This document shows, piece after piece, positions 17,303 through 24,075 of a DNA stretch of 64,000 bases. Made by a program: the position numbers and the translations under genes. Numbering within the stretch: the stretch's first letter is position 1; each line of letters begins with the position of its first letter. Location of the stretch: NCBI GenBank assembly GCA_017938145.1, contig JAGBCB010000041.1, positions 1-64,000 of the forward strand, written 5' to 3'. This DNA comes from Lachnospiraceae bacterium. GTDB lineage: Bacteria > Bacillota > Clostridia > Lachnospirales > Lachnospiraceae. The notes under the pieces were generated by a model. The model ran no database searches. It saw only the letters and a list, made by a program, of their open reading frames with translations, and was not told the origin of the DNA.

Positions 17303-17818
17303 CTATTCTTGAGTATATTTTTTCAACAAAGTTTCTAAATCTATTATAATTTCCTCAGAAATCTCATTCTCCTCACGTTCCTGCTCCCAATAAGTGCAAT
17401 GAACTGTCGTACAACAGATTTTTACAGATTCGAAATTTCCTGAAAAAGCGCCCTCAGATAGATCCATACGGGTTGTTATGCGTTTTTTCGGTTTTACTTT
17501 GCATCCATAAAGTTCACAACCGCCTATTCCACAAAAATTGTAACCATCAACTTCTGTATCTCTAGTAACTAACGATACCGTATAAGAAGCACTTTTATTT
17601 TCTATTTCAAAATATAAAATTATATTATTATTAAAACGACCAATGTCGGTTATATACATATTTATCAGTTCATTTGAATAAATCAGCTCCATATCTCTAC
17701 CATTATCATACTGCATAGAATCAATAATTCTTATACATTTTTTTGCCTCTTCTTCGGTTAATATATTTCTGGCTTGTAATGAATAAATCTCTGTTACTTT
17801 TCTCTCATAACTGCTCAT
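17303..17818 (-). CDS. Hypothetical protein
   Basis: This encodes 171 residues. The N-terminal helix (YERKVTEIYSLQARNILTEEEAKKCI) leads into a beta-rich core with several Cys (NFCGIGGCELYGCK, KICCTTVHC) and an acidic helical tail. I recognise no family. It begins 20 bases after the stop of a 58-residue gene on the same strand and probably shares its promoter, with AACGGAGGTA just before its start. Confidence 0.75.
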   Translation of the reverse strand: MSSYERKVTEIYSLQARNILTEEEAKKCIRIIDSMQYDNGRDMELIYSNELINMYITDIGRFNNNIILYFEIENKSASYTVSLVTRDTEVDGYNFCGIGGCELYGCKVKPKKRITTRMDLSEGAFSGNFESVKICCTTVHCTYWEQEREENEISEEIIIDLETLLKKYTQE

Positions 17819-17838
17819 TGTATACCTCCGTTCAATAT

Positions 17839-18015
17839 TTAATATCTTGTTCCCGTAACGCTTTTTGAAATAATTTTTGTTTGTTTCACATTTGGATACT
17901 TGCTTTTCGCTTGGCGAATCGCATCAGCGTCATTATCAGCTGTTACAGTAACATTTACGGTTGACCAAACGATTTTTGTTCTTGAATATGTAACTGCAAT
18001 TCTGTATCTGTACAT
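17839..18015 (-). CDS. Small protein of 58 residues
   Basis: The frame reads MYRYRIAVTYSRTKIVWSTV, then a segment NVTVTADNDADAIRQAKSKY and a Lys-rich end finishing VTGTRY. The start codon follows an ideal AGGAGGTGATTT, and a TTGATA-17-TATAAT promoter lies just upstream, so I take it as real. The strand-helix order suggests a small beta-alpha fold. The family and function are unknown. It is the first gene of a two-gene unit with the 171-residue protein. Confidence 0.78.
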   Translation of the reverse strand: MYRYRIAVTYSRTKIVWSTVNVTVTADNDADAIRQAKSKYPNVKQTKIISKSVTGTRY

Positions 18016-18045
18016 AAATCACCTCCTATGTAATTCCTTTTATTA

Positions 18046-18074
18046 ATTATAACTTCAGAAGGCATATTTATCAA
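18046..18074 (-). promoter_or_regulatory. Promoter of the 58-residue gene
   Basis: Minus strand TTGATA (18069-18074), a 17-base spacer and TATAAT (18046-18051), about 30 bases before the start codon. Confidence 0.8.
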
Positions 18075-18306
18075 GCAGTTCGTATTATTTTATACAATAA
18101 AAGACCGTAATTCTCTTTCATCTCAATTTCTGTCAGTTTTCTTATTTGATGCCAACATATAAAATATATTTTTAAGAAGAAAATCAGAAAACTATGAGAA
18201 CAGAAATAATAGCAAATTCTTCTCTGCTCTTATTAGAATCCAAAGTATTCTCTGCAGAATAATCTGACTGTGTTCTGTTTGCTTTAACAAAGAGGTCATA
18301 TAAATC

Positions 18307-18455
18307 AGCATTCTATTATGCCATGCCGCAAATGTCTGGAAAGGTACGCCTTTTGAGATATTCCCTCAAAAGGCGTTTTCCTTCCTTTTGCCTGTCGCTA
18401 AAGGTTCAAAAGAACGTTTACGACATCGCATAATAAAATGCTAACCTTATGCGAT
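18307..18455. other. Densely folded gene-free element (RNA or single-strand DNA structure)
   Basis: The gene-free stretch 18075-18507 holds nested inverted repeats. An outer 15-base pair of arms with one mismatch (18307-18321 with 18428-18442) encloses a perfect 12-base hairpin (18346-18357 with 18365-18376, T run after) and a second hairpin (18393-18407 with 18412-18425, AAAA loop, one mismatch). The right outer arm can instead pair downstream (18425-18433 with 18447-18455), giving two exclusive folds. Candidates are a structured RNA, a single-strand origin or a recombination site. I see no open frame here. Confidence 0.55.
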
Positions 18456-18507
18456 ACACTGTTTTCAACATCCAACAATGTATTGCGGTTGCTTAGTTGT
18501 ACAAGGA

Positions 18508-18702
18508 TCAAATTTCATAGAGCCGGATACATTCCATCAGTACCAAACAAAGTTCCTGATACAAATCCGCATCAAAAACATTTTTTACTATTGAGTTTTT
18601 TGTAAGAAGCGGATTATACATCCGAATCAATTCTAGCACAGCTTCTTTCTCTCCCTGTTTGGCCGCCAGCAATAAATCAATAAATTCCATTGCATTTCCC
18701 AT
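18508..18702 (-). CDS. HTH_16-type helix-turn-helix protein (Tn916 Orf8-like)
   Basis: This encodes 64 residues matching the small helix-turn-helix family of conjugative transposons: MEFIDLLLAAKQGEKEAVLELIRMYNPLL, then DADLYQELCLVLMECIRLYE. It corresponds to the N-terminal part of sigma-like proteins. It starts two bases before the end of the sigma-like gene on the same strand, so the pair is coupled. An internal ATG four codons in is an alternative start. Together they probably regulate element genes. Confidence 0.85.
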   Translation of the reverse strand: MGNAMEFIDLLLAAKQGEKEAVLELIRMYNPLLTKNSIVKNVFDADLYQELCLVLMECIRLYEI

Positions 18703-18703
18703 T

Positions 18704-19138
18704 CTATTTTTTCAGCTCCTTTCTTAATTTCCTAAGTACATAAAAAAATGCTTGCTGCGCTTGTTGCGAACTTACCCCGATTTTCTTTCCCAACTCTTCG
18801 AAAGTCAGCTCGCCCATTATTCTGCCGAACAGAAGTATCCTTTCCGTTTCCTTCAGTTTTGTAATAGCATTCACCAGTTTGGTTTCATCAATCAGCTGCA
18901 AGAATTCCTGCATCTTTTCCCAGTGCTCTGCTGCATACTCCGTTCTTTCCACAATAAATCGGTTATGCAACTCCTCAAAATCAATTCTTGGTTCATCTTT
19001 CACGTTATCCGGGAAACCCACTTCATTATTCGCTCTTTGCTGAAGCTTCTGCAGATATTTTATCCTTCTGCGCTCCACCGCAATTACAAGGTATTTGGTA
19101 AATCTATTCTGGATGTTGCTGCTCTTATCTGATTTCAT
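18704..19138 (-). CDS. Sigma-70-like regulator (Tn916 Orf7-like)
   Basis: This encodes 144 residues, started at MKSDKSSN because AGGAGGAAGT lies just upstream; the longer frame begins inside the leader. The C-terminal half has a sigma region-4-like helix-turn-helix (LTFEELGKKIGVSSQQAQQAFFYVLRKLRKEL) preceded by the region KLKETERILLFGRIMGE. The N-terminal FTKYLVIAVERRRIKYLQK resembles the RNA-polymerase-contacting helix of Tn916-type sigma-like factors. It pairs with the downstream HTH_16 gene. Confidence 0.88.
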   Translation of the reverse strand: MKSDKSSNIQNRFTKYLVIAVERRRIKYLQKLQQRANNEVGFPDNVKDEPRIDFEELHNRFIVERTEYAAEHWEKMQEFLQLIDETKLVNAITKLKETERILLFGRIMGELTFEELGKKIGVSSQQAQQAFFYVLRKLRKELKK

Positions 19139-19197
19139 TATACTTCCTCCTTTACTTGATTCGTTGTTTCGTACTAAAATCAAGCAGGGAGGTCCCC

Positions 19198-19223
19198 TAC
19201 ATTCGGCATAGCAGCCGAATGTA
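19198..19223. promoter_or_regulatory. Leader hairpin upstream of the sigma-like operon
   Basis: A perfect 10-base stem (19198-19207 with 19214-19223) with a 6-base loop lies about 60 bases before the sigma-like start. It may be an operator or a leader hairpin of the minus-strand transcript. A possible -35 (TTGACT) and -10 (GATAAT) farther upstream are spaced by 19 bases, which is weak. Confidence 0.5.
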
Positions 19224-19377
19224 AAATTTTCAGGATAAGATTTCTTTCATCACATCCCCCGTTTCCATTATTCTTTTATCCGGACAGCACTCCTTTCTTT
19301 TACTGTTCTACTCATTATCGTGTTAGCCAAATCACCTAAGTCAAGCAGAAATACAATATTTTCACAAAAAATGGCAT

Positions 19378-19412
19378 AAAAAAAGCATTGGACATTTCCA
19401 ACGCTTTTTTTC
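19378..19412 (-). terminator. Bidirectional terminator
   Basis: A stem built from AGCATTGGA and TCCAACGCT (one mismatch) is flanked by A and T runs on both sides, just past the stop of the zinc-ribbon/XRE gene. Confidence 0.88.
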
Positions 19413-19419
19413 GTATAAT

Positions 19420-19842
19420 TTACTTCCTATAATATGCGTCTAACTTTTTCATAAATGTTTTCCCAAACAGCTCACCCATTTTCCGGATATGATCATATTT
19501 CTTTGGTTTTGCTCCTTGTGATTCCCACAAAGCAACTGCCCCTCTGGAACATCCAAGATAAGCTGCAAGCTTTTCCTGGGTTAATCCTTTCTTCTTTCGA
19601 TATACCGCTATCGGATTCTTCTGAACATCTAGTTTTTGTTTCTTTTTTAATTCTTTCAGTGTAGATATCACATAGCCGCATTGTATGCAATATGCATTCT
19701 TGTGAATGTGGGTTACATTACTTACTTCAAAATCAGCTTTAACCACAGTATTATCAAAAGAGTAATAAATAGGCACATTAATATAATCATTCAGTGTGTA
19801 ATATCCTTTCTCACTGCCACAGTGAGGACATTGCAATATCAT
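19420..19842 (-). CDS. Zinc-ribbon protein with C-terminal XRE domain
   Basis: This encodes 140 residues. The ATG at 19842 follows AAGGAGAG; the longer frame overlaps the upstream gene. The first 60 residues hold two Cys pairs (CPHCGSEKGYY and AYCIQCGY) that make a zinc ribbon. The C-terminal half is an XRE helix-turn-helix (YRKKKGLTQEKLAAYLGCSRGAVALWESQGAKPK). This MqsA-like layout suggests an antitoxin or autoregulator. The preceding gene on the same strand (34-base gap) encodes a DUF3791-like membrane protein, so the pair could be a toxin-antitoxin-like or sensory unit. That is inference. Confidence 0.85.
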   Translation of the reverse strand: MILQCPHCGSEKGYYTLNDYINVPIYYSFDNTVVKADFEVSNVTHIHKNAYCIQCGYVISTLKELKKKQKLDVQKNPIAVYRKKKGLTQEKLAAYLGCSRGAVALWESQGAKPKKYDHIRKMGELFGKTFMKKLDAYYRK

Positions 19843-19876
19843 CTGTACTCTCCTTCTGTATGCTTTCCTTTCGTAT

Positions 19877-21037
19877 TTACTCCTGATCAAATGCCAGTTC
19901 CGGCTTTTCTTCCTCCTTCGGAAGTTCAATTCCTTCCTTCGCACAATATGCTTCCAATGTTTCCATGAAACTATCCTCATCCAGCAAAGACAGGACATCA
20001 TAATGTTTCAGCAAGTATCCGTTAATCAAATCTGCATCATCCTTCAAAAATGCATACACCTGCTCCGGATCCATTTCCCATCGTGCCGCAAGCAGATTTG
20101 TTACGTTATTGATGAACACAATATGCTCCAGTTCCACCTCACCTGATATCAGTTCCGTATTAGTATTGAGTTCTTCCTGAGTAATATATCCCTGATGCTC
20201 TACATCATCTACTTTATATGTGACCTCAATATAATTATTGGTAATCTCATTCCACACATGGATTTCCGTATTAACTGGGATCTCTTTTTTCTCAGCAGTT
20301 TCAGAATTCTCTTCCTGCAGACAGATAGTTGGGATAATGACCTTATATACTGGCTCACACGCATAAGATATCCAGCCACCAAAAAAAGCAGCTGTCAGCC
20401 ATTTCACCAGTTCTATCAATAACCTTTTCCCTTTTTCACCCCACTTAGCAAGGAACTGATTTATTGCACCGGACTTATCTTCGCATTCAGTCAGACGCAG
20501 TATTTCCTCACACATTTCTTCTTCGATGTTTTGTTCCCAGGTATCCTGTTCTTCCCCAACTTCCCAGACAGATGCATCGATTTGTTCCTCTAATGCCTGT
20601 TGTAATCCGGTCAATAAAGACGGATTCAGCATTACCTGGTTACGTATTTCGGTTAACTGGGCAAATGCCTGCGATTCCTGCAGAATAGGCTGAATTGTCT
20701 GCAGGCAGCTTCTTATTGGCTGCATAGAAGCCTGAACCTGGCTAACAAAGTTTGTAATTCCTGCCACCACCTGGTATTCCTGCAGTACCGGTTGTATCAT
20801 GTTATGAAATGCAGATATCCCCTGGAATACTGATTCCTGTGCTCTATAAAATCCTTTCATTTCCTGCTGAAATTCTAAAAAGGCAGGCTGCAAATGAAGA
20901 TTCTGTTTAAATTCATTCACTGCATTCAAATACGCTGCCGCACCACTGCTATTTATAAATGCAGACACAGCATTTGTTACACTAAACTGTTCTGCTATAC
21001 TGTTATGCAATCTGATAGACTCTTCTATACTGCTCAT
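19877..21037 (-). CDS. Membrane protein with SH3-like and DUF3791-like regions
   Basis: This encodes 386 residues, started at MSSIEESIR after GGGGAG. Residues about 1-170 are Gln-rich amphipathic helix with near-repeats (QPVLQEYQ, QPILQESQ). A membrane-type segment (RLLIELVKWLTAAFFGGWISY) lies near residue 215. Then come an SH3-like beta region (HVWNEITNNYIEVTYKV) and a C-terminal helical domain (IVFINNVTNLLAARWEMDPEQVYAFLK ... LSLLDEDSFMETLEAY, shown in parts) that resembles DUF3791. DUF3791 proteins are known partners in toxin-antitoxin-like pairs. The gene is followed by the zinc-ribbon/XRE gene. Confidence 0.7.
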   Translation of the reverse strand: MSSIEESIRLHNSIAEQFSVTNAVSAFINSSGAAAYLNAVNEFKQNLHLQPAFLEFQQEMKGFYRAQESVFQGISAFHNMIQPVLQEYQVVAGITNFVSQVQASMQPIRSCLQTIQPILQESQAFAQLTEIRNQVMLNPSLLTGLQQALEEQIDASVWEVGEEQDTWEQNIEEEMCEEILRLTECEDKSGAINQFLAKWGEKGKRLLIELVKWLTAAFFGGWISYACEPVYKVIIPTICLQEENSETAEKKEIPVNTEIHVWNEITNNYIEVTYKVDDVEHQGYITQEELNTNTELISGEVELEHIVFINNVTNLLAARWEMDPEQVYAFLKDDADLINGYLLKHYDVLSLLDEDSFMETLEAYCAKEGIELPKEEEKPELAFDQE

Positions 21038-21089
21038 CTTTTGTCTCCCCATTTCCCTTTGTATCAACTGTAATTGATAACACTCTCCC

Positions 21090-21668
21090 TCACAGTGTTA
21101 TATTCATAAATACCTCATCACGCTCATCCTGTGTAATTCCCAAGTACCGTTTCGTAATCTCATAATTGGAATGATTATAGATAGACATTAATAACGCCGG
21201 CTGTACACCCTGTTTCCATGCCTGGTAGCCAAATGTCTTTCGCAAGGAATGGCAGGAGATATTATCTTCAAAACCTAATTCCCTGGCTGCATTTTTTATA
21301 ATAGTAAAGGCATAGTTTCTGCTAATGTGCTGATTCTCTCCCTTCTGGCTACGGAAAACAAACAACTCCGGAGATACCACCGCCCCCTGCAGACAATATA
21401 ATTCTAAAGCGTCTTTTATGGCAGAATTGATAGCAACTATATTACTTTTTCCCGTTTTCTTCTCTTTTATTGAAATATGCTGCCGGTACATACCGGTTTG
21501 AAAATTAAACACATCCGCCCACCGGAGCTGCAAGATATCACTGATACGCAACGAAGTATTTAAGCCAAATACAATTAATGTGTAATTTCGAAATTCCTTA
21601 CGTTCAAGGAAGTAATTCTTCAGTGCAAAAATCTGCTCTAATTCTTTTATCGGTTGTGTCTTTGCCAT
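21090..21668 (-). CDS. Short tyrosine recombinase (catalytic domain only)
   Basis: This encodes 192 residues and is a phage-integrase-family catalytic domain with the full active set: Arg41 (TSLRISDIL), His140 and Arg143 (CHSLRKTFG), His166 (YNHSNYEIT) and the nucleophile Tyr175. The N-terminal SAM-like core-binding and arm-binding domains are missing, so it is a minimal recombinase of the size of plasmid resolvases and Fim-type invertases. It could resolve multimers or flip a promoter. The start has AAAGGAG 11 bases upstream. Its promoter faces away from the plus-strand unit at 21851. Confidence 0.93.
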   Translation of the reverse strand: MAKTQPIKELEQIFALKNYFLERKEFRNYTLIVFGLNTSLRISDILQLRWADVFNFQTGMYRQHISIKEKKTGKSNIVAINSAIKDALELYCLQGAVVSPELFVFRSQKGENQHISRNYAFTIIKNAARELGFEDNISCHSLRKTFGYQAWKQGVQPALLMSIYNHSNYEITKRYLGITQDERDEVFMNITL

Positions 21669-21719
21669 ACTGTAATTACTCCTTTACTCTTTTATCATCC
21701 CCATAAGGACCACATATTT

Positions 21720-21748
21720 ATTATACAACACGATTCTATGCAGTACAA
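21720..21748 (-). promoter_or_regulatory. Promoter of the tyrosine recombinase
   Basis: Minus strand TTGTAC (21743-21748), a 17-base spacer and TATAAT (21720-21725). Confidence 0.75.
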
Positions 21749-21778
21749 CAAATTCACTTCTTATTTCTTAATTTCCAG

Positions 21779-21807
21779 TTGCAAAATTACATGCTGCACA
21801 CTATAAT
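21779..21807 (+). promoter_or_regulatory. Promoter of the 212-codon plus-strand gene
   Basis: TTGCAA (21779-21784), a 17-base spacer and TATAAT (21802-21807). It is back to back with the recombinase promoter. Confidence 0.75.
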
Positions 21808-21850
21808 TAGATAAGTAATTATACATTACTACACTTTGGGAGGAAGCAAA

Positions 21851-22486
21851 ATGTCATATCCATCTTATGAAGAACTTCATAAAGCGGTTTACAATTTTCT
21901 TCCGGAGAAGCTTACCAACGGAACTTTAATTTTAGAGTATCTTGAAAATACTTTCGTTCCTTCCATGGTAAACATTGATCCATACAAGGAGCCCCTGCCG
22001 ACTCATTACAGTTTTCATAAGATAGGAGAATCGGATAGCGACTGCGTTATGCCTGCTGGTGCCAGCCACACGGTACGGCTTCTACACTACATTCCGAAAA
22101 ACAAGGAGCAGCAGCTTCTTCCGGATGTCATTTTAGCCGCTTATTCACATGCCATGGTATCGGTCAAAAACCAATCACTCCCATCCGCATGGGAAGAACC
22201 GCTAAAATCTTATGAGAAAGCTGCCAAGAGCGAGTTAAAGAAAAATAACTACCCTCTTTGGCATCATACCTGCAAAACATACCTTCCTGCAGAACTGGAT
22301 TATTCGTATACCAGCCAGGTATTAGTTGATGAGGAAACTGCAGCTGACACTGCAAAACTGGCTAAACATATCGTTGCCTCGGTTATGCAAGTATTAGAAG
22401 AATACCATATCATTTACCACGGATACACGGAAGAATGCTATCAGCAGGCAGAGGAATATAAATTATCACTTTATAATCCGTATTAG
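21851..22486 (+). CDS. Hypothetical protein upstream of the TnpB-like gene
   Basis: This encodes 211 residues, started at the ATG after GGGAGGAAGC. It is a soluble alpha/beta protein with no motif I recognise. The middle contains SHTVRLLHYIPKNKEQ and AAYSHAMVSVKNQS, and the end is helical and acidic. It has its own promoter and ends 67 bases before the TnpB-like gene, which also has its own promoter, so the two are neighbours rather than a strict operon. A functional link is possible but unproven. Confidence 0.75.
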   Translation: MSYPSYEELHKAVYNFLPEKLTNGTLILEYLENTFVPSMVNIDPYKEPLPTHYSFHKIGESDSDCVMPAGASHTVRLLHYIPKNKEQQLLPDVILAAYSHAMVSVKNQSLPSAWEEPLKSYEKAAKSELKKNNYPLWHHTCKTYLPAELDYSYTSQVLVDEETAADTAKLAKHIVASVMQVLEEYHIIYHGYTEECYQQAEEYKLSLYNPY

Positions 22487-22489
22487 GCG

Positions 22490-22518
22490 TTGACGCATCA
22501 AATTTCGTCATGTAAAAT
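22490..22518 (+). promoter_or_regulatory. Promoter of the TnpB-like gene with inverted repeat
   Basis: TTGACG (22490-22495), a 17-base spacer and TAAAAT (22513-22518). TGACG (22491-22495) and CGTCA (22506-22510) form an inverted repeat overlapping the -35 and spacer, a likely operator. Confidence 0.75.
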
Positions 22519-22553
22519 CACTATACTGCCTACATACAGACAGGAGCATCATT

Positions 22554-23825
22554 ATGAATAAGAAACCCGGATTTTGTACAACTACATACCGCTTCCGCTT
22601 GTACTGCGACAATATGCAGCTGCTTCGTGAAACAAAGCTCATGTACAACCGGGTACTGAAATTTTACTATGATGTTATCCGTAAAGAACCGGCTATCTGG
22701 AATGTACCAAAGCTTCAGATGATGCGTGAACTGGAGCTTCTGACTATCGGTTCCAGAGGGGAATCCAGCGATGACACCAAATATCCTTTTCCTTTTGAGA
22801 AAGTACCCCTGTATTTCCGCAGAGCTGCCATCAATGATGCCATACGGCTCCAGGGCAGTTTCCGCTCCGGTGAAGACAGCGGTACCAAAGAAGCTTTAAA
22901 CTTTGATGCCTCCCCTATCTACTATAAGGGTATGTATAAAGAGTTTACTTCTACCTCCATTAACTTAAAACTCTACAATGGCGCAAAATGGATCTGGCAG
23001 CACTGCGAAATTGATACCTGTGGCAGAACCATGCCGGAGGCTGACCGGATTATGTCCCCAATCATTGTACTTGAAAAAGACAGGGCCATGCTTCATATTC
23101 CAGTAAAGCAGGATGTGGATGATGTGCGACCGGCAAAAGAACGTCTGGCAAACAAAGAAAAGCTCTGTGCTATTTATTGTCCTAACAGTGATACCCTGGC
23201 AGCCATGGTTATTGTGGATGCGGAAGGAAACTTTATCAAGAGCAAATTTATCGGAGGCGGAGACGAATTAGCCCATCGAAAGCAGACACTTCTCGACCGT
23301 ATAGAGAAAAACAGAAAAAGCATGGGATATGGCAAAGGTGCCAAAGAAGAATGGATAGAATCTCATGGTTCAATTCCTGCTGATGATAACAAAGCCATCC
23401 GTGAGAAGATACATCATATCACGGATAATGCAGCCCACAAGGCAAGCAAAGAAATAATTGATTTCTGCATAGAAAATGAGGTCAGCATCATTGTTGCACC
23501 TAATTATATACAGTCCATGAACTTTAACACCGTAGGATATGTTCCTAGTTCCAGTTACGACTGGATTGGACGCAGAATTATCTCCTATGTAAAGTATAAA
23601 TCATTTGCTGCAGGTATTGTTACTGCCACAGCAAGCACCAAGGATATTGCATCCTGCTGCTATAAGTGTGGCGGCAAACTAAAAAAATACAATAAGAATC
23701 ACAAACCCGGCATCAATTTTTACGGTGGCAAAAACTTCATCTGCCCTAATGACCACAAAGGTAATTCTTATTTCAATTCTGCCATGAATGTTGCCAAAAA
23801 CTTTTTAAGTACCATGAGCAAATAA
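22554..23825 (+). CDS. TnpB-like protein with all three RuvC acidic residues replaced
   Basis: This encodes 423 residues, the usual TnpB length. The N-terminus (TTYRFRLYCDN, KLMYNRVLKFYYD) and the PLYFRRAAINDAIR motif match the IS605/IS607 OrfB wedge/REC region. The RuvC-like half is present but the catalytic acids are not: where TnpB has GxD the chain reads AIYCPNS (Tyr208), the expected Glu of RuvC-II is Ala315 (IIVAPNY), and the last Asp is Tyr406 (GNSYFNSAMNV). The zinc knuckle is altered to CCYKCG ... CPNDH. No TnpA or transposon ends are visible. It has its own promoter and is followed by a hairpin-rich stretch. The best reading is a domesticated, nuclease-dead TnpB (TldR-like regulator). 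A plain decayed transposase is the alternative. Confidence 0.85.
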   Translation: MNKKPGFCTTTYRFRLYCDNMQLLRETKLMYNRVLKFYYDVIRKEPAIWNVPKLQMMRELELLTIGSRGESSDDTKYPFPFEKVPLYFRRAAINDAIRLQGSFRSGEDSGTKEALNFDASPIYYKGMYKEFTSTSINLKLYNGAKWIWQHCEIDTCGRTMPEADRIMSPIIVLEKDRAMLHIPVKQDVDDVRPAKERLANKEKLCAIYCPNSDTLAAMVIVDAEGNFIKSKFIGGGDELAHRKQTLLDRIEKNRKSMGYGKGAKEEWIESHGSIPADDNKAIREKIHHITDNAAHKASKEIIDFCIENEVSIIVAPNYIQSMNFNTVGYVPSSSYDWIGRRIISYVKYKSFAAGIVTATASTKDIASCCYKCGGKLKKYNKNHKPGINFYGGKNFICPNDHKGNSYFNSAMNVAKNFLSTMSK

Positions 23826-23831
23826 CAGACC

Positions 23832-23913
23832 ACTTCCGGAAGTTAGCCTTCGGGCTTCTTCATACATTACTGGAAACAGTAAAAATGGCCTGCTTCTATA
23901 TGTCGCAGGCCAT
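23832..23913 (+). ncRNA. Candidate omega-like guide RNA scaffold
   Basis: Starting seven bases after the TnpB-like stop are consecutive hairpins. These are a 12-base palindrome (23832-23843), AGCC-TTCG-GGCT (23845-23856), a 6-base stem with a GAAA tetraloop (23867-23882), and a perfect 9-base stem with an 11-base loop (23885-23893 with 23905-23913). Two use the very stable TTCG and GNRA loops, as structured RNAs do. No T run follows the last stem, so it is not a simple terminator. TnpB guide RNAs lie at this position, overlapping or just past the gene. If real, the guide would begin soon after 23913. Confidence 0.45.
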
Positions 23914-24075
23914 CAGGTTCCATATCACCTTTTTCTACCGAAAGGCAGGGATAAAGATATGGGAAGTTATTAAAATAAATACTTGCTCCTTGTTTAGTAT
24001 TCTTCATTATTGCATAACTCCTATAATATCTAACTGCAAAAATGATATATACACTAACTTTCATTCATCTTATAT

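Noticed and set aside
17068-17349. Plus-strand frame of 93 codons
   Set aside because: It runs through a hairpin terminator and into the end of the opposite gene, with low-complexity sequence and no start signal.
23914-24075. Right end of a TnpB-type transposon
   Set aside because: No palindromic IS605-like end or target-site pattern could be supported.
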